A DNA stretch of 64,000 nt from Acidimangrovimonas pyrenivorans (lineage in GTDB: Bacteria; Pseudomonadota; Alphaproteobacteria; Rhodobacterales; Rhodobacteraceae): NCBI RefSeq assembly GCF_042643245.1, contig NZ_JBHRSK010000007.1, forward strand, positions 124,001-188,000, read 5' to 3'. The translations under genes and the position numbers were made by a program. Positions within the stretch are counted from its first letter, which is position 1, and every line of letters begins with the position of its first letter. Under the pieces are notes generated by a model, which was not told the origin of the DNA, did not search any database, and saw only the letters and a program-made list of their open reading frames with translations. Shown here piece by piece: positions 45,473-54,185 of the stretch.

Positions 45473-45505
45473 AAAAAACCGGGGCGCAAAACGCCATTGG
45501 CCCCT
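45473..45505 (-). terminator. Probable terminator after lpxC
   Basis: On the minus strand GGGGC and GCCCC, with an inner GCG/CGC pair across TTTT, are followed by GGTTTTTT about 40 bases past the lpxC stop. bamD should therefore have its own promoter or depend on read-through. Confidence 0.6.
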
Positions 45506-45515
45506 TTCGCGCGGA

Positions 45516-46433
45516 TCAGGAATAGGCCGGAATATCGCTGCGATGCAGACCGACTCCGGGCAGTTTGCAGCCGGTTCCGGCACCGACTTCGACCAGCCGG
45601 AACGCGTCCGGCTGGGCGAACAGCGCCCGCAGCAGACGGTTGGTCATCGCGTGGCCGGCGCGGTTGCCGGTATAGCGGCCCAGGATCGGCGCGCCGGCCA
45701 GCGCCAGGTCGCCCAGGGCGTCGAGCATCTTGTGGCGCACCGGTTCGTCGGCATGGCGCAACCCGCCCGGGCTGAGCACCCGGTCGCCGTCGACCACCAC
45801 CGCGTTTTCCATCGTGCCACCCAGGGCGAGGCCGTTGGCGCGCATCATGTCGACATCCGACTGGCGGCAGAAGGTGCGGCTGTCGGCCAGTTCGCGCACG
45901 AAGGCGCCGTTGGCCATGTTCAGCCTCTTCGACTGGCGGCCGATCGCGCCGTCGCTGAAGTCGATGCGGAAATCGATCTCGAGCATGTCAGACGGGTCGA
46001 GCCGGGCGAAGGCCTCGCCATCGCGCACCTCGACCGGCGACTCGATGCGGAAGGCCCGCACCGGCACGTTCAGGGCGCGGCGGCCCCGGGCCATGATGCC
46101 TTCGACGAAGGGCACGGCGCTGCCGTCAAGGATCGGGATTTCGGGACCATCGACCTCGATCAGCGCATTGTGAATGCCGCAACCGGCCAGCGCCGCCATC
46201 AGGTGCTCGATCGTCGAGACCGAGTCGCCGGCGTCATTGGCCACCAAGGTGCAGAGCTTCGACGCCACCACCGCGTCCCAGCGCGCCGGGATCAGCGGCT
46301 CGCCGTCGAGATCGGTGCGCTTGAACCAGATGCCGTAATCGGCCGAAGCCGGCAGCACCGTCACCCGCACGGGCCGGCCGCCATGCAGACCGGTGCCGGT
46401 GAATGACACCGCAGATTTGATCGCGTGTTGCAA
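45516..46433 (-). CDS. lpxC: UDP-3-O-acyl-GlcNAc deacetylase LpxC
   Basis: 305 residues. Zinc enzyme of the committed step of lipid A synthesis. Zinc ligands H77, H234 and D238 in EHLMAAL and HKMLDALGDLAL, with E76 and H261 as catalytic residues, align with E. coli H79, H238, D242, E78 and H265. The start MQHAIKSAV corresponds to a TTG codon with GAGGG about 6 bases upstream; no in-frame ATG gives the conserved N-terminus. The TTG may limit translation. Preceded by 219 bases containing the ftsZ terminator. Confidence 0.95.
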   Translation of the reverse strand: MQHAIKSAVSFTGTGLHGGRPVRVTVLPASADYGIWFKRTDLDGEPLIPARWDAVVASKLCTLVANDAGDSVSTIEHLMAALAGCGIHNALIEVDGPEIPILDGSAVPFVEGIMARGRRALNVPVRAFRIESPVEVRDGEAFARLDPSDMLEIDFRIDFSDGAIGRQSKRLNMANGAFVRELADSRTFCRQSDVDMMRANGLALGGTMENAVVVDGDRVLSPGGLRHADEPVRHKMLDALGDLALAGAPILGRYTGNRAGHAMTNRLLRALFAQPDAFRLVEVGAGTGCKLPGVGLHRSDIPAYS

Positions 46434-46596
46434 GTGGTCCCTCGAGCGTGGCGCGGAACGTCCCCAATTCCGCGACCCTCAGGTAATCGGAGCCGCCGGT
46501 CATCACAACTCACTCTTTGCAACGCGATGTAACAATCCGATCGCGGCTGCGCAAATTCGTGCCTACTCACGCAGGGTCACAGCATAACCCATTGCA

Positions 46597-46631
46597 ATAA
46601 AAAGAAAACGGGCCGGATTTCTCCGGCCCGT
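46597..46631 (-). terminator. Strong Rho-independent terminator after ftsZ
   Basis: On the minus strand ACGGGCCGGA and TCCGGCCCGT form a perfect 10-bp stem with a 4-base loop, followed by TTTTCTTTTTATT, 22 bases after the ftsZ stop. Confidence 0.95.
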
Positions 46632-46652
46632 CGGGTCAAATTGTGACCGCTC

Positions 46653-48260
46653 TCAGTTCGCCTGGCGACGCAGGAAAGCCGGGATTTCGATCCGCTCCTG
46701 TTCGGGATCGGCCTCCTGCTCGTCGTCATAGGCGGTCACCGGCGGCTGGCTGCGGGCGGTGGCCTGGCCGCGGTCGGCCTGGGGCTCGGCGCCGTGGCCG
46801 GTCATCCGGTTGATCAGCGAGTTGATGCCGAAGCGCGGCTTCTCGGGCGCGGCTTGCCTGGGCTGCTCGGCGGCCGGCTGCGGCGCGGCCTGGCGCGGCG
46901 AGCCGCTGCGGTTGACCGCGGCGGCCAGGCGGGCCATCGCCTCGGGCGACGGCGTCCCCGGGGTGCGCGCGCGCGGCGCGACGAAGCCGGCCGCGTCGTC
47001 CTCGACCCGCGGCTGCGGTGCCTGGGCGGCCGGTTGCGGCGCCGGCTGCGGTGCGACTTGCGGCGCCGGCTGCGGCCGATAGGCCGGCGGCGGCAGGTCG
47101 TCGGCGGCCTGTGCCGGCGCCGGTTGCGGCGCCTCGGGCTGCGGCTCGAAGCCCTCGAACAGCGTCGGCTCGCTGGCCGCGGGCTCGACCGGCTGGGCGG
47201 GGGCCGCGGCAGCCGGCGCTTCCGCGGCGGGGGCCTCGGCGATCGGCAGCGGCTCGGCCAGGCGGCGGCGCGGCGCCGGCATCTCGCCCGAAGCCGTGGC
47301 GTCGATGCCGGTGGCGACCACGGAAACCCGCAGCACCCCTTCCATGTCGGTATCCAGGGTCGAGCCGACGATGATGTTGGCGTCGGGATCGACCTTCTCG
47401 CGGATGATGTTCGCGGCCTCGTCGAGCTCGAACAGGGTCAGGTCGTAGCCGCCGGTGATGTTGATCAGCACGCCCTTGGCGCCGTTGAGGCTGATCTCGT
47501 CGAGCAGCGGGTTGGCGATCGCCTTCTCGGCGGCGTCGACGGCGCGGTTCTCTCCGGTCGCCTCGCCGGTGCCCATCATCGCCTTGCCCATCTCGTCCAT
47601 CACCGCACGGACGTCGGCGAAATCGAGGTTGATCAGGCCGGGCCGGACCATCAGGTCGGTGACGCCCTTGACGCCCTGGTAGAGGACGTCGTCGGCCATC
47701 GCGAAGGCCTCGGTGAAGGTGGTCTTCTCGTTGGCGAGGCGGAACAGGTTCTGGTTCGGGATGATGATCAGGGTGTCGACGACCTTCTGCAGGTTCTCGA
47801 CGCCCTCTTCGGCCTGGCGCATGCGCTTGGCGCCTTCGAACTGGAACGGCTTGGTGACAACGCCGACGGTCAGCACCCCCAGCTCGCGCGCGGCCTGGGC
47901 GATGATCGGCGCGGCGCCGGTGCCGGTGCCGCCGCCCATGCCGGCGGTGATGAAGCACATATGCGCGCCGGCCAGGTGATCGACGATCTCCTCGATCGTC
48001 TCCTCGGCGGCCGCGGCCCCGACCGCCGGACGGGCGCCCGCGCCCAGCCCCTCGGTCGCCTTGACGCCCATCTGGATGCGCGCGGTGGCGTTGCTTTGCT
48101 GCAGGGCCTGCGCGTCGGTGTTGGCGACGACGAACTCGACGCCCTGGAGCTGCTTCTCGATCATGTTGTTGACGGCATTGCCGCCGGCGCCGCCGACACC
48201 GAAAACCGTGATCCGCGGCTTCAATTCAGTTTCGTCGTTCATCGTCAGATTCAATGTCAT
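46653..48260 (-). CDS. ftsZ: Cell division GTPase FtsZ
   Basis: 535 residues. Tubulin-type GTPase forming the Z ring. GGMGGGTGTG-type signature at residues 107-115, T7 synergy loop NLDFAD at 211-216. Residues about 322-510 are a very long Pro/Ala/Gln-rich linker, then the C-terminal peptide IPAFLRRQ that binds FtsA and other partners. The linker is longer than in E. coli but usual for Rhodobacterales. GGCGGAT lies 8 bases before the first ATG; a second in-frame ATG (MNDETE) follows six codons later. Own promoter and terminator. Confidence 0.97.
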   Translation of the reverse strand: MTLNLTMNDETELKPRITVFGVGGAGGNAVNNMIEKQLQGVEFVVANTDAQALQQSNATARIQMGVKATEGLGAGARPAVGAAAAEETIEEIVDHLAGAHMCFITAGMGGGTGTGAAPIIAQAARELGVLTVGVVTKPFQFEGAKRMRQAEEGVENLQKVVDTLIIIPNQNLFRLANEKTTFTEAFAMADDVLYQGVKGVTDLMVRPGLINLDFADVRAVMDEMGKAMMGTGEATGENRAVDAAEKAIANPLLDEISLNGAKGVLINITGGYDLTLFELDEAANIIREKVDPDANIIVGSTLDTDMEGVLRVSVVATGIDATASGEMPAPRRRLAEPLPIAEAPAAEAPAAAAPAQPVEPAASEPTLFEGFEPQPEAPQPAPAQAADDLPPPAYRPQPAPQVAPQPAPQPAAQAPQPRVEDDAAGFVAPRARTPGTPSPEAMARLAAAVNRSGSPRQAAPQPAAEQPRQAAPEKPRFGINSLINRMTGHGAEPQADRGQATARSQPPVTAYDDEQEADPEQERIEIPAFLRRQAN

Positions 48261-48350
48261 CGTTTTATCCGCCTGCCTTTGCGCCTTGTCCGCCCGCCGT
48301 GCTTTCCGGTCGCTTGTCCCCGAAGCGGCCTGTATCCCGGGTTAGCGCCG

Positions 48351-48379
48351 ATTCTATCCACAGAGACCGCCGAGGTCAC
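48351..48379 (-). promoter_or_regulatory. Likely ftsZ promoter with GANTC site in the -10 region
   Basis: On the minus strand GTGACC, 17 bases, TAGAAT, about 90 bases upstream of ftsZ in the 203-base gap after ftsA. TAGAATC contains GAATC, a CcrM-type GANTC methylation site overlapping the -10 box. In Caulobacter such sites, with GcrA, control ftsZ transcription. Confidence 0.5.
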
Positions 48380-48463
48380 TAAAAAAACGCCATTTCCCCA
48401 CAAAATATGGGTGGTCTCATGCCTGGGCCGGCGGGATTTTGCCAATACGTCATGATCTTGCGG

Positions 48464-49798
48464 CTACCAGTTATCCTTGAACCATTTCAACGCACGTTTC
48501 AGCGACCGCGCCGGGTAACGCTCTGACGGGATGTCGAAATCCCACCATTCGTCCTGCGGGTGGGCGGCGAAGAGGCACAGGCCGACGGCGCTGGCGAAGG
48601 CCGCGCCGGTCGCCGCCTGGGGCAGGCCCTGGACCCGCAGCGGCCGTCCCAGCCGCACCCGCTGGCCGAGGATTCGCGCCGCCAGGCCATCGAGCCCGGG
48701 GATCTGACTCGCCCCGCCGGTCAGCACGATCTGCTGGCTCGGCAGGTGCTCGAAGCCGGCGGCGTCGAGCCGCGCCCGCACCTCTTCGAGGATCTCCTCG
48801 ACCCGCGGCCGGATGATGCCGATCAGTTCGGCCCGGCTGACCTGGCGGCGGTCCTTGTCCCAGTCGCCGCTATCGGCGCCGATCTCGATCATCTCGCGGT
48901 CGTCCATGCCGGTGGCGACGACGCCGCCATGGCGGGTCTTGATCCGCTCGGCCACCGCCATCGGCACCTGCAGCCCCTTCGCGATATCCGAGGTGACGTG
49001 ATCGCCGCCCAGCCGGACGCTGTCGGCATAGATCATGTGCTTCTTGATGAAGATCGACAGCCCGGTCGCGCCGCCGCCGAGGTCGATGCAGGCCGCGCCC
49101 AGCTCCTGCTCGTCCTCGACCAGGCTCGAGACGCCCGAGACATAGGCCGAGGAGGCCAGCCCCGCGACCTCGAGATCGCAGCGCTTGATCGCCGCCAGCA
49201 GGTTCTGGATCGCCGTGGTGTCGACCGACAGCAGGTGCATGTCGCAGGCCAGCCGGTTGCCGATCTGGCCGCGCGGATCGCCCAGGCCCGAGCGGTGGTC
49301 GATGGCGAAGTTCACCGGCTGGGCGTGCAGCACCTCGCGGCCCTGGCCGATATCGGGCATGTCGCAGGCGGCCAGCACCCGGGCGATGTCGTGCTCGCTC
49401 ACCTCGCCGTCCTGCAGCTCCCATTCGCCGGCCAGCCCGTAGGAGCGCGGCCGCGCGCCCGAGAAGCTGGCGATGACGTGGTCGACCCGGACATTGGCCA
49501 TCTTCTGCGCCGCCTGCACCGCGGTGCGGATCGCGCGCTCGGTCTCGTGCATGGCGTCGATCTCGCCGAAGCGGACCCCGCGCGAGCGCGTCGTCGCCGC
49601 GCCGATGACGCGGAAGGACGATTGCCCGGCCATCGGCCCGACGCCGTCGCTGTCGCGGAAGGTCTCGGGCCCGTCGAAGCGCAGGATCAGGCAGGCGATC
49701 TTGGAGGTGCCGACATCGAGAATGGCAATCACACCACGTTGCATGGCGGCGCGTCGCATGTGCCGCATGGTCCGCTGGGACTGGTACAGATCCGTCAT
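48464..49798 (-). CDS. ftsA: Cell division protein FtsA
   Basis: 444 residues. Actin-like ATPase tethering FtsZ to the membrane. IAILDVGTSKIACLI (phosphate 1), CIDLGGGATGLSIF (phosphate 2) and VLTGGASQIPGLDGLA (adenosine loop) are all present; the 1C domain lies between. The C-terminal SLKRALKWFKDNW is the amphipathic membrane-targeting helix. About 20 extra N-terminal residues precede the core, as in relatives. The start overlaps the ftsQ end... the ftsQ stop lies after ftsA's upstream neighbour with a 4-base ATGA overlap. Confidence 0.95.
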   Translation of the reverse strand: MTDLYQSQRTMRHMRRAAMQRGVIAILDVGTSKIACLILRFDGPETFRDSDGVGPMAGQSSFRVIGAATTRSRGVRFGEIDAMHETERAIRTAVQAAQKMANVRVDHVIASFSGARPRSYGLAGEWELQDGEVSEHDIARVLAACDMPDIGQGREVLHAQPVNFAIDHRSGLGDPRGQIGNRLACDMHLLSVDTTAIQNLLAAIKRCDLEVAGLASSAYVSGVSSLVEDEQELGAACIDLGGGATGLSIFIKKHMIYADSVRLGGDHVTSDIAKGLQVPMAVAERIKTRHGGVVATGMDDREMIEIGADSGDWDKDRRQVSRAELIGIIRPRVEEILEEVRARLDAAGFEHLPSQQIVLTGGASQIPGLDGLAARILGQRVRLGRPLRVQGLPQAATGAAFASAVGLCLFAAHPQDEWWDFDIPSERYPARSLKRALKWFKDNW

Positions 49799-50700
49799 TG
49801 GCTGAGGGCTCCTGCCTGGGTTTCACGCATCTTGCGCAGGGCGGCCACCGCTTGCGGCGTCAGCCGCAGCGTCGGGCGCTGTTCGTTGCGCATGTCGACC
49901 GCGACGATGTCGCGCGAGAGAAGGTCCTGGGCCTGGTCGAGGGCGATCACCCGCTCGAGCGCCCGCACCGGGCGGGCTTCGGGCAGCAGGATGCGCTGGC
50001 CGCGGTCCAGCACCACGTCCCAGCGCCGCGCCCCCATGCGGACGAGGCCACGGATGCGGGGTCGGATCGGGCCGGCGGCGGCGATCAGCTTCAGCGCCTC
50101 GGGCACCGCCTTCTCCGCCGCCTCCCCCGCGATCAGCGGCAGGTCGGCCCGCGCCGCGCGCGTGGTCAGGGCCGCGACCCGGTGGCCGGTGGCGTCGAGC
50201 ATTTCCAGACCCTTGCGGCTGCGCCAGACCACCGCCCCCTGGCGGGCATGGACCGTGACCTGAAGCACCCCGCCGCCCTTGACCTGGACCTCGGTCGAGG
50301 CCACCGCGTCGAGCTGCTCGGCCTTGCGCCGCAGGGCTTCGAGATTCAGATCGAACGAGCTTTGCGGCAGCTTCAGCGCCAGCGCCTGCCGGATCGCCTT
50401 GGCCAGCGGCGGCGAGGCGCCGTCGATCTGCAGCATGGTGACCATGAATTCGGGGCGCGACTCGATCTGCTGGCGCAGCTCGGCGACGGCGTTGACGACG
50501 ACCGCCCGGCGTTCGGCATTGCCGAAATAGAGCCCGGCCAGCAGCACGACGGTGAAGGCCGGCAGGCCGGTGCGCAGCAGCGAGCGAAACAGCGGCGTCA
50601 GCCACAGCCGCTGGAACCGGTAGGCCCAGCGGCTGGGCGCCGGGTCGCGGCGCGGCGGCTGCGGCTCGGGACGGAAGCGACGGCCGATCAGCGATTGCAT
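49795..50700 (-). CDS. ftsQ: Cell division protein FtsQ
   Basis: 301 residues. Bitopic divisome protein: basic cytoplasmic N-terminus (LIGRRFRPEPQPPRRD), one transmembrane helix at about residues 45-62 (TGLPAFTVVLLAGLYFG), periplasmic POTRA domain (EFMVTMLQIDGASPPLAKAI) and beta domain with VQVKGGGVLQVTVHARQ. ATG chosen with GGAGG about 6 bases upstream; it overlaps the ddl end by 13 bases. Its stop overlaps the ftsA start by 4 bases. Confidence 0.93.
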   Translation of the reverse strand: MQSLIGRRFRPEPQPPRRDPAPSRWAYRFQRLWLTPLFRSLLRTGLPAFTVVLLAGLYFGNAERRAVVVNAVAELRQQIESRPEFMVTMLQIDGASPPLAKAIRQALALKLPQSSFDLNLEALRRKAEQLDAVASTEVQVKGGGVLQVTVHARQGAVVWRSRKGLEMLDATGHRVAALTTRAARADLPLIAGEAAEKAVPEALKLIAAAGPIRPRIRGLVRMGARRWDVVLDRGQRILLPEARPVRALERVIALDQAQDLLSRDIVAVDMRNEQRPTLRLTPQAVAALRKMRETQAGALSQ

Positions 50701-51602
50701 GAGGCGTCCTCCACCATCCAGCGGCACAGCTCGGGAAAGGAAATGCCGACATGGGCCGCCTGCTCCGGGCTCAGCGAGGTCGGCGTCATCCCCGGCTGGG
50801 TGTTGGTCTCGAGCAGGATCAGCCCGTCGCGGCCGCGGCTCTCGTCCCAGCGGAAATCGGTGCGGCTGAGCCCGCGGCAGCCCAGCGCCCGGTGCGCCCG
50901 CAGGGCATAGTCGAGGCAGGCGTCGAAGATCTCCTGCGGCAGCTCGGCCGGCAGGACGTGGCGCGAACCGCCGGGCTTGTACTTGGCGTCGTAATCGTAC
51001 CAGCCCGTCGTCAGGATGTCGGTGACGGTCAGCGCCCGGTCGCCCATCACGGTCGTGGTCAGTTCGCGCCCCGGCGCGTAGGTCTCGACCATCACCTGCT
51101 CGGGCATCTCGTCGGACAGCTGCGGCGGCGCGTTCGCCGCCTCCTGCACCAGGTAGACGCCGACCGAGGAGCCCTCGTTATTCGGCTTGACCACGTAGGG
51201 CGGCGCCATGACGTGGCGCTGGCGGACCTCGGCGGCGGCGGCGATGACGCTCTCGACCACCGGCAGGCCGGCGGCGCGGAAGGTGTCTTTCGAACGGCTC
51301 TTGTCCATCGCCAGGGCCGAGGCCAGCACGCCCGAATGGGTATAGGGCAGGCGCAGCCATTCCAGCAGGCCCTGGACGCAGCCGTCCTCGCCCCAGCGGC
51401 CGTGCAAGGCGTTGAAGACGACGTCGGGCGCGATCTCGACCAGCCGCGCGGCCAGGTCGGCCCCCGCGTCCAGTTCGACCACCTCGTATCCCGCCTCCCG
51501 CAGCGCCGCGGCGCATTCGCGCCCGGTCGACAGCGACACCTCCCGCTCCGCGGAAAGGCCGCCCATCACGACTGCGACTCTGGAGGCTGCCCTGCTCGAC
51601 AT
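50688..51602 (-). CDS. ddl: D-alanine--D-alanine ligase
   Basis: 304 residues. ATP-grasp ligase making D-Ala-D-Ala for MurF. VAVVMGGLSAEREVSLSTG at the N-terminus, FNALHGRWGEDGCVQGLLE, VVKPNNEGSSVGVY (ATP-grasp) and ETNTQPGMTPTSLSPEQA at the metal/substrate site are classical. Start MSSRAASRVAVVMGG chosen, with AGGTGG upstream; longer frame rejected. Overlaps ftsQ by 13 bases. The order murB-ddl-ftsQ is the usual alphaproteobacterial one. Confidence 0.95.
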   Translation of the reverse strand: MSSRAASRVAVVMGGLSAEREVSLSTGRECAAALREAGYEVVELDAGADLAARLVEIAPDVVFNALHGRWGEDGCVQGLLEWLRLPYTHSGVLASALAMDKSRSKDTFRAAGLPVVESVIAAAAEVRQRHVMAPPYVVKPNNEGSSVGVYLVQEAANAPPQLSDEMPEQVMVETYAPGRELTTTVMGDRALTVTDILTTGWYDYDAKYKPGGSRHVLPAELPQEIFDACLDYALRAHRALGCRGLSRTDFRWDESRGRDGLILLETNTQPGMTPTSLSPEQAAHVGISFPELCRWMVEDASCNR

Positions 51603-51720
51603 GCCTGCCACCTGTGCCTCACGGACCGTTCGCGGCCCTTTTCGTTTTCCGGCCCGCTGCCGGACCGTCCTGCTCACCCGCGCCGGGGTTTTGTCGTTTC
51701 GGCGTCGGGGTCTTCCGTGC

Positions 51721-52674
51721 TCAGTCTTCGGTCTTTTCCGGGGCGGTCCCCGGCGCCGGTTCGCCGATGCGCATGATTTCCCACTCTAGCAACAGACCCG
51801 AGGCTTGAAAAACCTTTTTTCGGACCTCCTCGCCCAAACCTTCCAGATCGGCCGCGGTGGCGCCGCCGGTATTGAGCATGAAGTTCGAGTGTTTCTCGGC
51901 CATCTGCGCCCCGCCCCGGCGGGCGCCGCGCAGGCCGGCCTCGTCGATCAGCTTCCAGGCCTTGAGCGCGTGGCTGTCATCGGCGCGCCCGGTCGAGGAG
52001 AACCCGGCCGGGTTGCGGAAGGTCGAGCCGGCGGTGCGCTCCTTCGTCGGCTGGCTGGCATCGCGTTTCGCCAGCTGCTCGTCCATCTTCGCCGCCAGCG
52101 CCTCGGGATCGCCCGCCGCGCCCTCGAAGGTGGCCGAGACGATGACCCAGCCCTCGGGCAGGTCGCTCTGGCGGTAGCGGAAATTCATCTCCGCCGGGCT
52201 GCGCTCGACCAGCTCGCCCGCGCGGGTGACGCAGGTGACCCCGATGCAGTGGTCGGCGACATAGCTGCCGTAGCAGCCGGCATTCATCCGCACCGCGCCG
52301 CCGATGGCGCCGGGTATGGTGCGCAGGAAGGTCAGGTCGACCCCGGCCTGCGCCGCCTTGCGGGCGACATGGGCGTCCAGCATCGCGGCGCCGGCGGTGA
52401 CGGTGGTGCCCTCGATCTCGATCCCGTTGAAGCCGCGGCCGAGCCGGATCACCACCGCCCGGATACCGCCGTCGCGGACGATCAGGTTCGAGCCGACGCC
52501 GATCGGGAAGACCGGGATACCGGCCGGCAGGTCGCGCAGGAAGGCGCGCAGGTCGTCGAGATCGGCGGGCTGGAACAGCCAGTCGGCCGGCCCGCCGACC
52601 CGCAGCCAGGTCAGCTCGGCCAGCGGCCGGTTCGGCGTCAGGATGCCGCGGACGGAGGGGAGCGTGTCGGTCAT
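51721..52674 (-). CDS. murB: UDP-N-acetylenolpyruvoylglucosamine reductase MurB
   Basis: 317 residues, type II-like short MurB. FAD-dependent reduction to UDP-MurNAc. LRVGGPADWLFQPADLDDL and GVGSNLIVRDGG bind FAD, IPGAIGGAVRMNAGCYG follows, and TAGSTFRNPAG holds the catalytic Ser; MAEKHSNFMLNTGGATAADL is the last motif. Start MTDTLPSVRG; no ribosome binding site is obvious before it. Followed by a 118-base gap to ddl and preceded by 50 bases after DUF2484. Confidence 0.95.
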   Translation of the reverse strand: MTDTLPSVRGILTPNRPLAELTWLRVGGPADWLFQPADLDDLRAFLRDLPAGIPVFPIGVGSNLIVRDGGIRAVVIRLGRGFNGIEIEGTTVTAGAAMLDAHVARKAAQAGVDLTFLRTIPGAIGGAVRMNAGCYGSYVADHCIGVTCVTRAGELVERSPAEMNFRYRQSDLPEGWVIVSATFEGAAGDPEALAAKMDEQLAKRDASQPTKERTAGSTFRNPAGFSSTGRADDSHALKAWKLIDEAGLRGARRGGAQMAEKHSNFMLNTGGATAADLEGLGEEVRKKVFQASGLLLEWEIMRIGEPAPGTAPEKTED

Positions 52675-52724
52675 GGGGGCGTAGCTAGAGCGCCGGCCGG
52701 CAGGCTGCAAGCCCCGGCTGCAGC

Positions 52725-52997
52725 TCACGCCCGGTCGCCGCCGACGCGGCTCCAGACCTTGCGGCCGAGATAGTAGAGCGGCCAGCGCAGCACCGAGGCA
52801 ACAACGGCAAGGCCGATCAGGCCGGGCACGGGGCCGTGCAGGTAGGTGATCGCGCCCAGCAGCGGGATGCAGGTCAGGATCAGCAGCACGGCGCCGCGCC
52901 AGTGCCAGACCCGCGGCAGGGCCGAGATGCCTGCGGCGGCGATCACCCAGACCAGGCCCCAGACGATCGGGTCCTTCAGCAGTATCGCCAAGCTCAT
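52725..52997 (-). CDS. DUF2484-family small membrane protein
   Basis: 90 residues with three hydrophobic helices. WGLVWVIAAAGISALP, WRGAVLLILTCIPLLGAITY and VVASVLRWPLYYLGRKVW match the DUF2484 family, which in Rhodobacteraceae characteristically sits next to murB. Function unknown; the context suggests envelope or division. Its ATG overlaps the APC permease stop by 4 bases. Short and easily missed. Confidence 0.85.
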   Translation of the reverse strand: MSLAILLKDPIVWGLVWVIAAAGISALPRVWHWRGAVLLILTCIPLLGAITYLHGPVPGLIGLAVVASVLRWPLYYLGRKVWSRVGGDRA

Positions 52998-54181
52998 ATC
53001 ACGCCTCCCATGATCCCTGCGAGTGCCGCCAGCGCCGCGACCAGCCCGAGCACGGGCACCCAGAGCGGCACCCGGAACGGCGCCACATCGCTTTGACGTT
53101 TGAAGCCGATCAGCGCCGTGTTCACCACCGCGAAGACCCCCAGCAGCACCGCCGAGGTGACCTCGGCCAGCGCCTGCACCTCGAGTTTCAGCGCCGCGAT
53201 CACCACCCCCGCCCCGAGCAGCAGCGTCGCCAGGACGGGCGTGCCGAAACGCTTGTCGGCGTTGTGAAAGACGCTCAGCCAGCGGGTCCGGCGGCCGAGC
53301 CCGAACAGCACCCGCGCCGCCATCACGATCTGGGCCAGGATGCCGTTGAGGGCGGCGAAGACGGCGATGGCGGACAGGAACGCCGCGTTGCCGCCGGTGC
53401 CATGCTGCCAGACCAGCGCCAACGGCCGCGTGCTGCCGGCCAGCGCCTCGACCGGCACCGCCCGCACCGCCGCCAGGCTGACCAGCGCGTAAAGCAGCGC
53501 GGTGATGGTCAGGGCGGCGAGGATGGCGCGCGGCATGGTGCGCTCGGGCGCCTTGGCCTCCTCGGCCATGTTGGCGAGGTCCTCGAAGCCGATGAAGGCG
53601 AAGAAGGCCAGCCCGGCCGCCCCGGCGACGCCGACCCATTGCGGCGGCGGCGGCGCCTGCCAGTCGGCCACCGGCGCGGCGTGGAAGCCGGCCCAGATCA
53701 CCATCGCCAGGCCGGCGACCTCGATCGCGGTCAGCACGGCGGCGACGGTCAGGCTTTCCAGCACCCCGACCATGGCGATCAATGTCAGCAGCGCCCCCAG
53801 CCCGACGATGGCCCAGTCGGAGGGCAGGTCGATCAGCGCCGTCAGGTAGCCGACCCCGCCGCGCAGCACGGCGGCGGCCGAGACGGTGCCGGCGACGATG
53901 ATCGCCAGCCCGATCAGGACCGCCAGCCGATGCGCGCCGAGGCCGAGCTCGACATAGGCCGCCTCGCCCGCCGCCTCGGGCACCCGCGTCGTCAGTTCGG
54001 CATAGGTCAGCGCGGTGGGCATCGCCACCAGCCCGGCAAGGACGAAGGAGAGCGGTGCCCAGACCCCGGCCTGGCCGACGACGGCCCCGACCAGCACGTA
54101 GATCCCGGCGCCGACCATGACGCCGACGCCATAGGCCGTCAGCAGGCCGGGACCGAGCCGTCGCTTCAGCTCCCCGGCCAT
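52994..54181 (-). CDS. APC-superfamily amino acid permease
   Basis: 395 residues, about eleven to twelve helices. LGPGLLTAYGVGVMVGAGIYVLVG is the first helix with the GAGIY substrate loop; AFFAFIGFEDLANMAEEAKAPERTMPRAI is the conserved loop of the fourth to sixth helices. Shorter than most APC members. It lies inside the dcw series between murC and DUF2484, 4 bases from murC, so it must be cotranscribed with wall synthesis genes. Substrate unknown; D-amino acids or Glu are imaginable but speculative. Confidence 0.88.
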   Translation of the reverse strand: MAGELKRRLGPGLLTAYGVGVMVGAGIYVLVGAVVGQAGVWAPLSFVLAGLVAMPTALTYAELTTRVPEAAGEAAYVELGLGAHRLAVLIGLAIIVAGTVSAAAVLRGGVGYLTALIDLPSDWAIVGLGALLTLIAMVGVLESLTVAAVLTAIEVAGLAMVIWAGFHAAPVADWQAPPPPQWVGVAGAAGLAFFAFIGFEDLANMAEEAKAPERTMPRAILAALTITALLYALVSLAAVRAVPVEALAGSTRPLALVWQHGTGGNAAFLSAIAVFAALNGILAQIVMAARVLFGLGRRTRWLSVFHNADKRFGTPVLATLLLGAGVVIAALKLEVQALAEVTSAVLLGVFAVVNTALIGFKRQSDVAPFRVPLWVPVLGLVAALAALAGIMGGVI

Positions 54182-54185
54182 CGCC

